A stretch of 64,000 bases of DNA from Granulicella mallensis MP5ACTX8 (GTDB lineage Bacteria; Acidobacteriota; Terriglobia; Terriglobales; Acidobacteriaceae): positions 5,828,001 to 5,892,000 of the forward strand of contig NC_016631.1 of NCBI RefSeq assembly GCF_000178955.2, given 5' to 3'. A program made the position numbers and the translations under genes. Shown here piece after piece: positions 1 to 9,084 of this stretch. Positions within the stretch are counted from its first letter, which is position 1. The number at the start of each line of letters is the position of its first letter. The notes below the pieces were generated by a model. It worked only from the letters and a program-made list of their open reading frames with translations, searched no databases and had not been told where the DNA came from.

Positions 1-89
1 CGTTACGGGTGCTTCCACTCATACTAATAAAGAAGTTACCCCCGACTGCAAACTCGCAATCGAAGCGTTTGTTATTCTGAAGCAACTTG

Positions 90-1277
90 ATGCGCACCCC
101 AGGCCGCTCTTCATCGACCGCGGAAGCCAGTCCCTACGCGCGTCACCTGCCTCAACTCGACGGGATTCGCGGGTTGGCCGTTCTAGGTGTAACTGCCTCT
201 CATCTCTTCCCTGGGAACCCCCACTCGGCTGGAACCCGCGCCATCGCGTCGCTGTTCGCCTTTGGCGCAACCGGCGTAGATCTCTTCTTTGTTCTGTCCG
301 GTTTTCTCATTACGGGGATACTCTACGATTCCCTTCAAGATCCACATTTCTTTCGCAAGTTTTACGCACGGCGCGTACTGCGTATCTTCCCTCTGTACTA
401 TGGGGTCCTGATTCTCTATATCGTTGCTGGATTGGTATACGGCCTCTCCTGGAACCGGGAGTTGTGGTCGTTAGGGCTATACCTGCAGAACACGAGTCTG
501 ATCGCCATCCCCGTGGCGGCTTATACAGGATCCCTGCCGCTGGGCCACTTCTGGTCTCTGGCGGTCGAAGAGCAGTTTTATCTCGTTTGGCCGCTGCTGG
601 TCTATCTCACACGCACGCGTCTGAACCTGCTGCGAATCTGCGCCCTCAGCCTGGTCGTCTGTCCATTGGCACGACTGGGGTGCTGGATGCACGGCGCGGG
701 ATATTTCACCGTCCACAACAACACCTTTTGCCGTGCGGACACCCTCCTGGCCGGGGCGGCACTTGCTCTTTTGCTTCGCAGCCGGGCCCATGACAAGGTT
801 TTGCGCGTTGCTCCCTTCTTTGTCATCCCGTGCATTCTGGCGGCGGTGTTTTTGCGGGCGGCGATCCCTCCAGGAGGGGGCATCCTCCCATCATTCTGGC
901 CGACTTTTCAGCTTGCCTTCCGCTATACACTGGTGGCCGCGGGATACGCAGGGCTCATCGCCTGGTCCCTGGCAAGCTCCATAGGCCAGCGTCTCCTCGA
1001 GGTCCGGCCGCTGCGGAGCCTGGGAAAGTACAGCTATGGCCTTTATGTTCTGCACTTGATCCTTTTCAGCTACCTGCAGGCTCCTCTGAAAAGAGCTATC
1101 GCCGTCTACCTCACCCCCAATAAAGGGGTTGAGGTGGTGCTCACAGGATGCCTGGTCTTTGCGATCTCCCTGGGGGCAGCGTATCTCTCCTATCATCTCT
1201 ATGAGAAACGATTCCTGCGCCTGAAGCGGTTCTTCGACTATCGGCCTCATTTTGCCCCCACAGTGACGTCATCCTGA
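90..1277 (+). CDS. Acyltransferase family 3 membrane protein
   Basis: Predicted integral inner-membrane acyltransferase (acyltransferase-3/OafA-like), which transfers O-acyl groups to surface polysaccharides or lipids. The 395-residue product opens with the family signature QLDGIRGLAVLGV near residues 21-33, followed by FFVLSGFLITG and an RRVLRIFPLYY stretch, then about ten hydrophobic segments ending in a basic C-terminal tail. The motif FWSLAVEEQFYLVWPLL in the first half is also diagnostic. A TTG lies directly before the ATG at 90; I chose the ATG. The last few codons and the stop lie inside a REP-like repeat, so the C-terminus may have been set by repeat insertion. The neighbours point to polysaccharide or glycolipid decoration; the exact substrate is unknown. 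Confidence 0.9.
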   Translation: MRTPGRSSSTAEASPYARHLPQLDGIRGLAVLGVTASHLFPGNPHSAGTRAIASLFAFGATGVDLFFVLSGFLITGILYDSLQDPHFFRKFYARRVLRIFPLYYGVLILYIVAGLVYGLSWNRELWSLGLYLQNTSLIAIPVAAYTGSLPLGHFWSLAVEEQFYLVWPLLVYLTRTRLNLLRICALSLVVCPLARLGCWMHGAGYFTVHNNTFCRADTLLAGAALALLLRSRAHDKVLRVAPFFVIPCILAAVFLRAAIPPGGGILPSFWPTFQLAFRYTLVAAGYAGLIAWSLASSIGQRLLEVRPLRSLGKYSYGLYVLHLILFSYLQAPLKRAIAVYLTPNKGVEVVLTGCLVFAISLGAAYLSYHLYEKRFLRLKRFFDYRPHFAPTVTSS

Positions 1278-1310
1278 GTGGAGCACTTCGCGCTTTTGCG
1301 AGGTGGGTCG
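1262..1310. repeat. Solitary REP-like repeat (GTCATCCTGAG family)
   Basis: A GTCATCCTGAG core followed by a TCGCGCTTTTGCGA-type hairpin. The same core recurs at about 22.8, 23.85, 34.17, 34.33, 56.72 and 56.88 kb. This copy overlaps the stop codon of the upstream acyltransferase. Confidence 0.65.
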
Positions 1311-1320
1311 GAGGGTGGTT

Positions 1321-1364
1321 GTTTTTCTTGTTGTCCTTCTCGCAGGAAGGACAACAAGAAAAGC
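1321..1364. repeat. Hairpin repeat with perfect 13-bp core
   Basis: Two 19-nt arms (1321-1339 and 1346-1364), nearly perfect reverse complements, surround a 6-nt loop. The inner CTTGTTGTCCTTC pairs exactly with GAAGGACAACAAG. The right arm, ACAACAAGAAAAGCAAA, recurs near 29154 and 35650. No U-tract follows, so a classical terminator is not evident. Confidence 0.6.
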
Positions 1365-1458
1365 AAAAACAGGTTTCCCAGGTCGATCATGGCATTCCTG
1401 TCAAAACAACAGGATGCCGGCGGACCAGCGAATTTGCTTTGCTAGAATGAGATGTCCA

Positions 1459-2928
1459 ATGCATATCCCTTATCCAGAGCGGATTTCCTATGCTTGGGCC
1501 ACCACGTTCGCCACGGCACTTTTCATTGTGCAAATCTTCGAGCAAACGCAACTGATGTTTGCGCTCTGCGCCTTCGCCTTCATTCTTACCGCGACGGCGG
1601 CTTTCAATATCGCTGGAGGCCTCGATCGCCCCGTAGGCGCCTACATCTTCTTTAATGCCACGCTCACAGCCATCGTAGGTCTTGTCGTGAAAGCGTGCGT
1701 AGGGGAACCAGCCAGCAGCAACCTGATTAACCCCGAGCGCACGATGGAGGTCTACCTCTTCGGGATGCTCGCGATGCTGTTCGGGGCCTATGTCGAAAGC
1801 CGCTTCCGGCCCCGTAAATCCTTTATTCAAGCCCGGCTTCCCATGCCGAGTCTGCGCTCTGTCTATATAGGCTCAACAGCTATAGCCCTGTTCCTCAAGG
1901 TCATTTACGCGCTTGCCGCATTAGGACTGATATCGGGCAGCCTCATCCAGACTATTTATAACGGCGATCACTTTTTGCCCTTCGCTCTGATTCTGGGCGT
2001 GATGTATACCATTCGCTCCAGCCATGGACAGCGCAGCATCACCCCCTGGCTGTTCTTCCTGTTTGCGCTTTCAACGGGAGAAGGCCTCTTGAGTTTTTCC
2101 AAGCAGGCTCTCTTCGCTCCCGCCTTCTGTTGGGTTCTCGCGGCCGCAATATGCCGCTACAGGCTGAAGATCGTTAACATCATCTCGCTCGTGATCGTTG
2201 CTTACGTAGCCTACACGTACGCGACTCCTTACTCACAATACGGCAGAATCTTCAACGAGGGGGGTGAGGTAGAGAATGCAAGGCTCGCCGTCCATCTGCT
2301 TACCCACATGGATGAAGTCGTCAAGGCAAATGCAGAAAACACCGCGGGCGTATACGGCAAGTTGGCTTACTACAATCACTCCATGGGTCTCTTTGACAGG
2401 CTTCAGATGCTGTCGCCCGATGATGCGCTCATTGGAGTAACGGAACAATACGGCCCCATGGGTTATGAGCCATTGGTGGAAAGTGCGGAAAACATTATTC
2501 CTCGCGTCTTCTGGCCCGATAAACCTTTCGTCTACTTTGGCAACCTCTACGGACACCAGGTCGGCGCCATCACCGACGACGATGTTTACACTAGCGTCTC
2601 TTTTGGAGTCTCCGCCGATCTCTATCGGGAAGGCGGGTTGACCGGCGTGCTTCTCGTTGCGCCTCTTTGTATGGCTGCTATCTTTTTTGTCGTCTCCTGG
2701 TTCCTGGGCGATGTCCGGAGTCATCCCGCCGCGATCATTGCGGTCCTGGTCGTCGCACATACGGGTCCGGAGGGCGCTGTGGGCGGGCTTTTCGGCATGG
2801 TGGCCACGACACAATACATGGTGATTCTCGCCTTTGCCTGCAGGTACGTCCTTCCGGTCGTCAGCTCTATCTTTGATCCTGAAAAGGCCGCGCCTCCAAC
2901 CGCCGAACGCACCTTCGGCATGGCATGA
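1459..2928 (+). CDS. Oligosaccharide repeat-unit polymerase-like membrane protein (Wzy-like)
   Basis: Polytopic membrane protein of about 489 residues with roughly 11-12 hydrophobic segments. The C-terminal half carries NIIPRVFWPDKP, which resembles the PR-x-x-WPDKP loop seen in many O-antigen or exopolysaccharide polymerases, followed by a conserved-looking GxxADLYREGGLTG stretch. This suggests polymerisation of undecaprenyl-linked repeat units on the periplasmic face. The open frame extends upstream to 1303 but that part is basic, non-hydrophobic and partly repeat-derived; ATGs at 1447 and 1459 are the plausible starts. Wzy proteins are very divergent, so the call rests on topology, one loop motif and the flanking acyltransferase and glycosyltransferase genes. 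Confidence 0.6.
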   Translation: MHIPYPERISYAWATTFATALFIVQIFEQTQLMFALCAFAFILTATAAFNIAGGLDRPVGAYIFFNATLTAIVGLVVKACVGEPASSNLINPERTMEVYLFGMLAMLFGAYVESRFRPRKSFIQARLPMPSLRSVYIGSTAIALFLKVIYALAALGLISGSLIQTIYNGDHFLPFALILGVMYTIRSSHGQRSITPWLFFLFALSTGEGLLSFSKQALFAPAFCWVLAAAICRYRLKIVNIISLVIVAYVAYTYATPYSQYGRIFNEGGEVENARLAVHLLTHMDEVVKANAENTAGVYGKLAYYNHSMGLFDRLQMLSPDDALIGVTEQYGPMGYEPLVESAENIIPRVFWPDKPFVYFGNLYGHQVGAITDDDVYTSVSFGVSADLYREGGLTGVLLVAPLCMAAIFFVVSWFLGDVRSHPAAIIAVLVVAHTGPEGAVGGLFGMVATTQYMVILAFACRYVLPVVSSIFDPEKAAPPTAERTFGMA

Positions 2929-2982
2929 TTATCAAAAAGCTGGTGCCTTTCCCGGTCACAATTGGAAATTTAGCGTAACCCT

Positions 2983-4089
2983 ATGAACAAACTCATTGTC
3001 GGCAATCTGGTCCATCGTCCGCTTCGCTCGGTCATCAGCGCCTTCGCTGTCGCCATCGAAGTCATCATGATTCTCTCGGTTGTGGCGATCTTTTACGGCA
3101 TCCTCAACGGGTCCCGCGCACAGACCTCCGGCATCGGCGGGGACATGATTGTGCACCCCGGCGCCGCCAGTGCTCTCATGAACACCAGTTCTGCCTCTGC
3201 CGACGTCCGCGTCGCCGATGTGCTCGCCAAGCTGCCGCACGTGCAGGTCGTCTCCCCGGTCTACATCAAGCTCACGGCCGGAACCTCACTGGAGACCGTT
3301 TACGGTATCGACTTCAACTCCTTCAACGCGCTCCGGGCCTTTACCTTCGTATCGGGCGGCCCCTTCAAAGGCCCCGACGATCTCATCATCGACGACCTGC
3401 AGGCAGCCGCAACGCCGCATCTCAACGTCGGCGACTCTGTAAAGGTGCTCAACCACAACTTCAAGGTCTGCGGCATCGTCGAGCATGGCAAAGGTAGCCG
3501 CAAATTCATCCCTCTCCAGACCATGGAGGCCCTCGACAACAGCCCCGGCAAGGCCACCATGTTCTATCTCCGCACAGAGGAGCAGCCGCAGTATCAGGAG
3601 GCGATCCGCAGCGAAATTCTCCATACCGACGGATTGCAGGACTGGAGTGTCCAGACCATGCAGGAGTTCCTCTCCACCCTCACTCCCGACCATCTGCCCG
3701 GCTTCAACATCGCGCTCAGAGTTGTCATCAGCATTGCGACGATCATCGGGTTCATGGTCATCTTCCAATCCATGTACACCGCCGTGATGGAGCGCACGAG
3801 AGAGATCGGCATTCTCAAATCGATGGGTGCGGGACAACTCAGTATCGTCTCCGTCGTGCTGCGCGAGACCATGCTGCTTGCCTCAGCGGGAATTGCCATC
3901 GGCGTCGCTGCGACCTATATGCTTCGTGCCGTGCTGCACAACCGGTTCCCAACCCTGAGCTTCGCCGTTACGACGGACTGGGTCTTCAAGGCAATTGGAA
4001 TCGCACTGTTGGGAGCACTGTTAGGGGCCTTTTATCCCGCGCTCAAGGCAGCACGCAAAGATCCCATCGATGCTCTCTCGTATGAGTAG
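2983..4089 (+). CDS. FtsX/MacB-type ABC transporter permease
   Basis: 368-residue permease: one N-terminal membrane helix (about residues 15-40), a soluble periplasmic MacB-PCD-like domain (about 45-235), then three C-terminal helices forming an FtsX domain. The stretch ERTREIGILKSMGAG is typical of the cytoplasmic coupling loop that contacts the ATPase. Such permeases work as dimers with an ATP-binding subunit (MacB, LolCD or DevCA types) in lipoprotein, lipid or peptide export. No ATPase gene lies next to it, which is unusual; the partner may be encoded elsewhere. It is co-directional with the preceding gene and only 9 nt from the following glycosyltransferase, suggesting one operon. Confidence 0.85.
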   Translation: MNKLIVGNLVHRPLRSVISAFAVAIEVIMILSVVAIFYGILNGSRAQTSGIGGDMIVHPGAASALMNTSSASADVRVADVLAKLPHVQVVSPVYIKLTAGTSLETVYGIDFNSFNALRAFTFVSGGPFKGPDDLIIDDLQAAATPHLNVGDSVKVLNHNFKVCGIVEHGKGSRKFIPLQTMEALDNSPGKATMFYLRTEEQPQYQEAIRSEILHTDGLQDWSVQTMQEFLSTLTPDHLPGFNIALRVVISIATIIGFMVIFQSMYTAVMERTREIGILKSMGAGQLSIVSVVLRETMLLASAGIAIGVAATYMLRAVLHNRFPTLSFAVTTDWVFKAIGIALLGALLGAFYPALKAARKDPIDALSYE

Positions 4090-4098
4090 ACAGGTTCC

Positions 4099-5376
4099 GT
4101 GACCGAACACCGATCTCCAACTCCGAGTACCCTGCGCCTCAAACTCGCCATTCTGCTGACAGTGCTCGCGTTCGCGGAGTTCCTCGTGAGGGGCCCCGTT
4201 CTCGCCATGCATAAGCAGGGCAACGATATGGCAGCCCCTTACGTTGCTGCCATAAGGCTGATGCACCACCAGGACCCCTACAAGTACCCCGGGGTCCTGG
4301 AGGAATGGATGGCTCGCGGCGCCGATCCTGACATAGGCCTCGACGCCTCCGCCCAGCGCCCGATCTATCCTCCTACCGCACTCCCGCTCTTCTTTCCGCT
4401 GGCACTCTTTCGCTGGGTCACCGCGCGCGCCCTCTACGTGCTGTTATGCACCGCGCTCTATACGCTGCTTGTTCTCCGTTTTTCGGCCCTGGTCAACACC
4501 AGTTGGCATAGCTCCCGCCGCTGGTTCTTTCTCGCCTTTGCCTTTGGACTGGCACCCATACACACCGCCATCCGCCTGGCGAACCCCAGTGCAATCACCT
4601 GCATCCTGTTTCTCCTGAGTCTCCTACTGGCCCATGAAGAAAACAACGCTGGCGCCGCGCTCCTGCTAGCCTTGTGCCTTTGCATCAAACCCACCATAGG
4701 CCCCCCGGCCCTGCTCTTCTTTCTTCTGGGGAAACGATGGAAACTGCTCGGCCTCTGCGCAGGTTTTGTCGCCGCCATCTCCCTCTTCACTCTGGCCTTC
4801 CTCGCACCGATTGGACGAGCCTGGCTCCTTCACCTGCGGGAAAACACGACCTACCTGTTCTCCTATGACGGGGCCGCCTCCTTCTTTGGGCCGAACCCTG
4901 CCTGCATCAACCTGCAGATGCCGTTCTATGCCATCTATCACAGCATCCCCCTGGCCAACGTGCTGGCGTGGACCACGGCATCTCTCCTGGCGCTGTGGTG
5001 GTTGATGATCCTGCGGAAGTCACACGCTCACGACCCTCAAAAGAGCTGGCTGCTCCTCTCTGCCATCAGCTTGATCGGGCTACTGCCCATCTACCAGCGC
5101 ACGTACAACACCGGCATCATCCTCTTGGCGCTCCTGTTCGTCTTCCGGCATCCGAAGTCGTTCCAGGCCAGAGCGGTCCTTGCGTTGTCCACCGTCTTCC
5201 TGCTTCCCATACACACCATTCTCGTGATGAATGTAGCGTTCCATATCCCGCATGCTTTCAGGCTGTCCAAGCTCTGGGTAGCGGGCTTTCTGTGCCTGGA
5301 GCCCTGGCTCATCGTCGCGATCGTCATCCTTCTTCTCCACGCGGCTTCGCAATGGACCAGGCGGCTGCGGACTTAG
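4099..5376 (+). CDS. DUF2029/GT87-type polyprenol-phosphate mannosyltransferase-like protein
   Basis: 425-residue polytopic membrane protein resembling the GT87/DUF2029 (PimE-like) family, which uses polyprenol-phosphate sugars on the outer face of the inner membrane. Consistent features are an acidic early periplasmic loop (QGNDMAAPYVAAIRL, then QDPYKYPG), the motif YPPTALPLFFPL near residue 92-103, and about ten hydrophobic helices. The frame starts with GTG, 9 nt after the permease stop, without a strong Shine-Dalgarno; a later ATG at 4207 would remove the first helix and is less likely. Acceptor and sugar cannot be deduced. Confidence 0.7.
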   Translation: MTEHRSPTPSTLRLKLAILLTVLAFAEFLVRGPVLAMHKQGNDMAAPYVAAIRLMHHQDPYKYPGVLEEWMARGADPDIGLDASAQRPIYPPTALPLFFPLALFRWVTARALYVLLCTALYTLLVLRFSALVNTSWHSSRRWFFLAFAFGLAPIHTAIRLANPSAITCILFLLSLLLAHEENNAGAALLLALCLCIKPTIGPPALLFFLLGKRWKLLGLCAGFVAAISLFTLAFLAPIGRAWLLHLRENTTYLFSYDGAASFFGPNPACINLQMPFYAIYHSIPLANVLAWTTASLLALWWLMILRKSHAHDPQKSWLLLSAISLIGLLPIYQRTYNTGIILLALLFVFRHPKSFQARAVLALSTVFLLPIHTILVMNVAFHIPHAFRLSKLWVAGFLCLEPWLIVAIVILLLHAASQWTRRLRT

Positions 5377-5413
5377 GGTCTTGCAGTTCTCCCGTCTTCG
5401 GAAGAGCCTCACG

Positions 5414-7021
5414 TTACGGGCGAGATGACGCCATTGTCAGGACAAGAACGGTTGTTCCTGGGATCCTCGCCATGCCGGCGGGCTGCAATATCGATTGCAC
5501 CACCGTCTCCGAACCCGGCATACCTTCTGTGTTCAACAGGACATAGGGTGGCCTGAAATCCTGAATAGCCTTTTGAATTGCGAGCAAACCATTGTTGGGC
5601 ACAGGAACCGCGGCATAGCCCGTGGTCTGAGAAAACTGCGCCGCATCATTCGTCATGATGAGACTACGGCCCGCAATCCCTCCATGCGCGGATAGATAGG
5701 TTGCGACAAGACGATCCTGATCGCCGGTCTGGTTCAGGCCGCCCTGCTCGCGGCGGTCTTCCATGGTTCCCGTTGTGAGGTAAAACAGGATCACAGCAGA
5801 GACCAGCCCGCGAGCCATCGTGCTGGAATCCGTTGCCCTGTAGATACCCACCACAATAAGGACAGCTGCCAGGGGCAGCAGTCCGGTAAAAGAGCGCAGT
5901 GCGGAAAACCCGCCAATGGCCGGAAGCACCAGACCATAGACACCAAGGAGGGTGAGAGCGAAGCTGAGGCCGCCGGCAAACTCCGGTAACGGAAGTTCTT
6001 CTGTGGTGCGAGTGCCACGGCGAAGAGCCAATCCTGCCAGAAAAACGATAGCAAAGCCGATATAGAGGAAGAGAGCGCGATAGAGGATGAGCGGAAGAGT
6101 CACAACACGTAGCTTGACGAGCCCGGAGATGCCGAAGGCGAGCATGCTGTGGATGTCGGGCGCGGGATTACCGTAACTCGTCAGCTCAGAGAGGTTCGTG
6201 AGATACAGTACCTGGGAAGCGCCTCCTGGAAACAACTTCCCCGTCACCGCGTAGTTGAGAATATCCAGAGGAAGTGTTGCCGCAAAGAAACCAGCCACCA
6301 GCAGCACGACGTAGGGCATCGAAGTGCCACGAGGCTCGCCGGACCGCCTCCGCAACCACAACACAACTGCCATCGGAACCAACAGGAGAATGGCATCGTT
6401 GCGAATGAAATTAAGACCCGCGATACAGAACAGAGCTGCGATATCGGAGCGATAGCCGCGGAAGCGAACCGAAAACAGGGCAAGGAACCAGGCGGCGAAC
6501 GCTCCATAGTAGAGCGAAGAATCCGGTGAGATCGAACCGGACCAGAATGGCGGCAGGACAAGACACAGCAGGAAACTGGCGCAGGCGACGCCCCTGTTAT
6601 CGGTAAAGTTGGAGGCTATCCGCCAGGCAGCCAGGGCGGTTACAACCCCGGCCAGCGCTGTAACGATCAGGCTTGAGTGCAGGGTTACTCCCCCAAAGGG
6701 CTGTGTAAGCAGAAGCAGGAGGCTAACGCCGGGCCGCCAGTACTCCATGCCATTCGTCGGCACATGCAGACTGACGAACTGGTATTGATAGAGAAAGTTC
6801 TGCAAAAAGCCATGATGATGGCTCAGGGATTCCCCCAGAGCCAGATAGGCACAGGAATCCGGTGTGCCGCAGAAGCTGACATGCCATCCATACCAGAAGC
6901 GAACCAGCAACACCAACAGCGTTACAACAACGGCCACGGTGGCTTCCCGGCTCCAGCCAGTCTCGCGAGATGCAGGCCTTAATGTTTGTAGTTTGCCCAC
7001 TCGCGATATCGGATCACTCAT
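5414..7021 (-). CDS. Polytopic membrane glycosyltransferase-like protein (GT39/ArnT-like)
   Basis: 535-residue membrane protein with about 11 hydrophobic segments. After the first helix come an acidic CGTPDSCAYLALGESL loop and later YWRPGVSLLLLLTQP, a layout like the GT-C fold (ArnT, PMT, GT83/GT39) in which an acidic residue in the first periplasmic loop is catalytic. The open frame extends to 7144, but ATG at 7021 has an AGAGGA Shine-Dalgarno at good spacing and begins a normal N-terminus (MSDPISRVGK). It converges with the GT87 gene and is divergent from the next one. Likely role is sugar addition to a surface glycan or lipid; substrate unknown. Confidence 0.65.
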   Translation of the reverse strand: MSDPISRVGKLQTLRPASRETGWSREATVAVVVTLLVLLVRFWYGWHVSFCGTPDSCAYLALGESLSHHHGFLQNFLYQYQFVSLHVPTNGMEYWRPGVSLLLLLTQPFGGVTLHSSLIVTALAGVVTALAAWRIASNFTDNRGVACASFLLCLVLPPFWSGSISPDSSLYYGAFAAWFLALFSVRFRGYRSDIAALFCIAGLNFIRNDAILLLVPMAVVLWLRRRSGEPRGTSMPYVVLLVAGFFAATLPLDILNYAVTGKLFPGGASQVLYLTNLSELTSYGNPAPDIHSMLAFGISGLVKLRVVTLPLILYRALFLYIGFAIVFLAGLALRRGTRTTEELPLPEFAGGLSFALTLLGVYGLVLPAIGGFSALRSFTGLLPLAAVLIVVGIYRATDSSTMARGLVSAVILFYLTTGTMEDRREQGGLNQTGDQDRLVATYLSAHGGIAGRSLIMTNDAAQFSQTTGYAAVPVPNNGLLAIQKAIQDFRPPYVLLNTEGMPGSETVVQSILQPAGMARIPGTTVLVLTMASSRP

Positions 7022-7247
7022 TAAGCCAATTCCTCTACGTTTTGATGTGGCCAGTATACGCATCGGCCCTACGACTCCAGCCGAAACCTCTGTAGTGGCC
7101 GATCGAGTAGTGGCGCTGCCGAAAGATCCAGAGCAGAAACTCAACCGAACTTATAATGACAAGAACTGCAAACTGTAGCGAAGTTGCATCAGACAGATGT
7201 ACCGTCTGAATTGCCTCTTTTGTGCGTTCCGTTTTTGAGCCTTGCCG

Positions 7248-8942
7248 ATGCCTCCGTACCCCGCGACCGAAGCCGTAGACCCACCCCGCGTCGAGGGGAT
7301 CTCCCCGGACGTGGACCCTCAATCGTCGCGCACTTCCGTTGCATCCTTTTTGCGCTGGACAATGCTTGCCGCAGCCGCGGTACTCTTCGCGCTGCACTTC
7401 CTCCACCTCAACGCTGACTTCCCTAACAACTCTCCCTGGATGGACTGGGCAAAGTACACCGATGAGGGCTGGTACGGCGACGCGGCCATCCGGCACTACC
7501 TGACCGGCCACTGGTACTGGAAAGGCGACTTCAATCCCGCGGTCGCGCTGCCGGTCTGGCCAGCAATCGAGTGGATCGTCTTTCGTTTTACCGGAGTCTC
7601 CGCCGGTGCCGCACGAGCGCTTACGCTTTGCATCTTCGCTCTTACATTGTTCACGTTTTATCGGCTCATCCATCGCCATACCCGGTCCCAGACGCACAGC
7701 TCCGGTCCTGCACTGGCCGCTCCCATCGCAATCCTGTTTCTCTGCGCCAGCCCTTATTTCTACGTCTTTGAGCGAATGGCCATCCTGGAGCCGCTGCTGA
7801 TCGCGCTCACCGCCCTTGCGCTGTTGGCGGCTTCGCATCTGCAGCCCTTCAGCTTCCGGCGAGGACCGATCAAGGCGTTGCTTCCCGCCCTTGCGCTCGG
7901 ACTACTGCTCCCTGCGATGGTCCTCACCAAGACCACCGCCGTCTTTCTTGTTCCAGCCGTCGCCTACATGATCTGGGCACGAGCAGGATATCGCCTCCGC
8001 ACCGCGCTTCACTTCGCCATCCTCCCCGCGCTGATGGCGATAGGCCTCTGGCTCGCCTACATCCTGCTGATCGTGCGCCCGCACTATCTGGCGGACTACA
8101 AGTATCTCTTCTCCGCTAACGCGTACACCGGCATCGAACTTGAACCGTTCCCCACCGTCATCCTGAACACCATCACCGACGGCGGGTGGATGGGCCACGT
8201 GATCTATCCCTTGTTCTTCGTTGTGCTGGCGCTGGCTCTCTTCTGGCGTCCGAGACTCTTCCGCAACCCTCTGGTGCCCTCGCTGCTGCTCTGGGTCGGC
8301 GGATACTTCGCCTTCCTCGCGTATCACAATAATCTGCAGCCGAGGTACTACCTCGTCATCGCCGCGCCGATTACGGTGCTGGTAGCGCTGGGCATCGACT
8401 GCTTCCGCCAGAACCACGCACCCCGCGCAAAACTCGTCGCCTCTCTACTCGCGGCGCTGGCCGTGCTGGGCATCGTGGTTCCCGACGCCCTCCTGCAGCT
8501 TTACTTCATCCGGCATCCCGAGTACACCTTCGAGTCCGCGGCCAACAGCATCAAGCGTATCGTTCTCTCTGACAAAACCCATCCTCATCTCGTACTGTCG
8601 ATCTCCGGCTCCGACCTGACGTTGATGACCGGCCTGCCGTCCATCGACGACGACTTCGGAACGCTCGATCTCGATGAGCGCGTAAAGCAATACCGTCCCG
8701 GCTGGTATGCCGCGTGGAACGAACTCGACGACGACAAGATGGATGCGCTCACTCCGCTCTACCGCATCGAGCGCGTCGCAGCGTTTCCGTCGATGGACGA
8801 CCCCGACCGCAACCTGTTGATCCTCTACCGCCTCGATCCCGCGGAACCGACGACAGTAACACGAACGCACAAGCGCCACACCCCAAAACCACTCATCACG
8901 AAGATGGGTCAGCAGCCGAGCACCAACCAGTTGGAACATTAA
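7248..8942 (+). CDS. Polytopic membrane glycosyltransferase-like protein (GT39 superfamily)
   Basis: 564-residue protein with an N-terminal helix, a long first periplasmic loop containing YTDEGWYGDAAIRHYLTG (an acidic DE pair typical of GT-C catalytic loops), about ten further helices and a soluble C-terminal domain of about 150 residues. It resembles dolichol/polyprenol-phosphate-dependent glycosyltransferases of the PMT_2 type. The ATG at 7248 follows a TTG at 7242 in frame; ATG is preferred. It sits divergently from the other GT-C gene with a 226-nt gap that must hold both promoters. Substrate unknown. Confidence 0.7.
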   Translation: MPPYPATEAVDPPRVEGISPDVDPQSSRTSVASFLRWTMLAAAAVLFALHFLHLNADFPNNSPWMDWAKYTDEGWYGDAAIRHYLTGHWYWKGDFNPAVALPVWPAIEWIVFRFTGVSAGAARALTLCIFALTLFTFYRLIHRHTRSQTHSSGPALAAPIAILFLCASPYFYVFERMAILEPLLIALTALALLAASHLQPFSFRRGPIKALLPALALGLLLPAMVLTKTTAVFLVPAVAYMIWARAGYRLRTALHFAILPALMAIGLWLAYILLIVRPHYLADYKYLFSANAYTGIELEPFPTVILNTITDGGWMGHVIYPLFFVVLALALFWRPRLFRNPLVPSLLLWVGGYFAFLAYHNNLQPRYYLVIAAPITVLVALGIDCFRQNHAPRAKLVASLLAALAVLGIVVPDALLQLYFIRHPEYTFESAANSIKRIVLSDKTHPHLVLSISGSDLTLMTGLPSIDDDFGTLDLDERVKQYRPGWYAAWNELDDDKMDALTPLYRIERVAAFPSMDDPDRNLLILYRLDPAEPTTVTRTHKRHTPKPLITKMGQQPSTNQLEH

Positions 8943-9084
8943 ACGGGAACGGAAAGAAGCTATAAACTCGGTATATCCAGAGCATTCAATCTTATGGTTC
9001 CTTGACCGCATAGCCCTTTCTTGAAAGGTTACGTTGCAGCTCATCGTGTTCGTAGTTCTCGTATCGAAGTAATCGCACCCGTGC

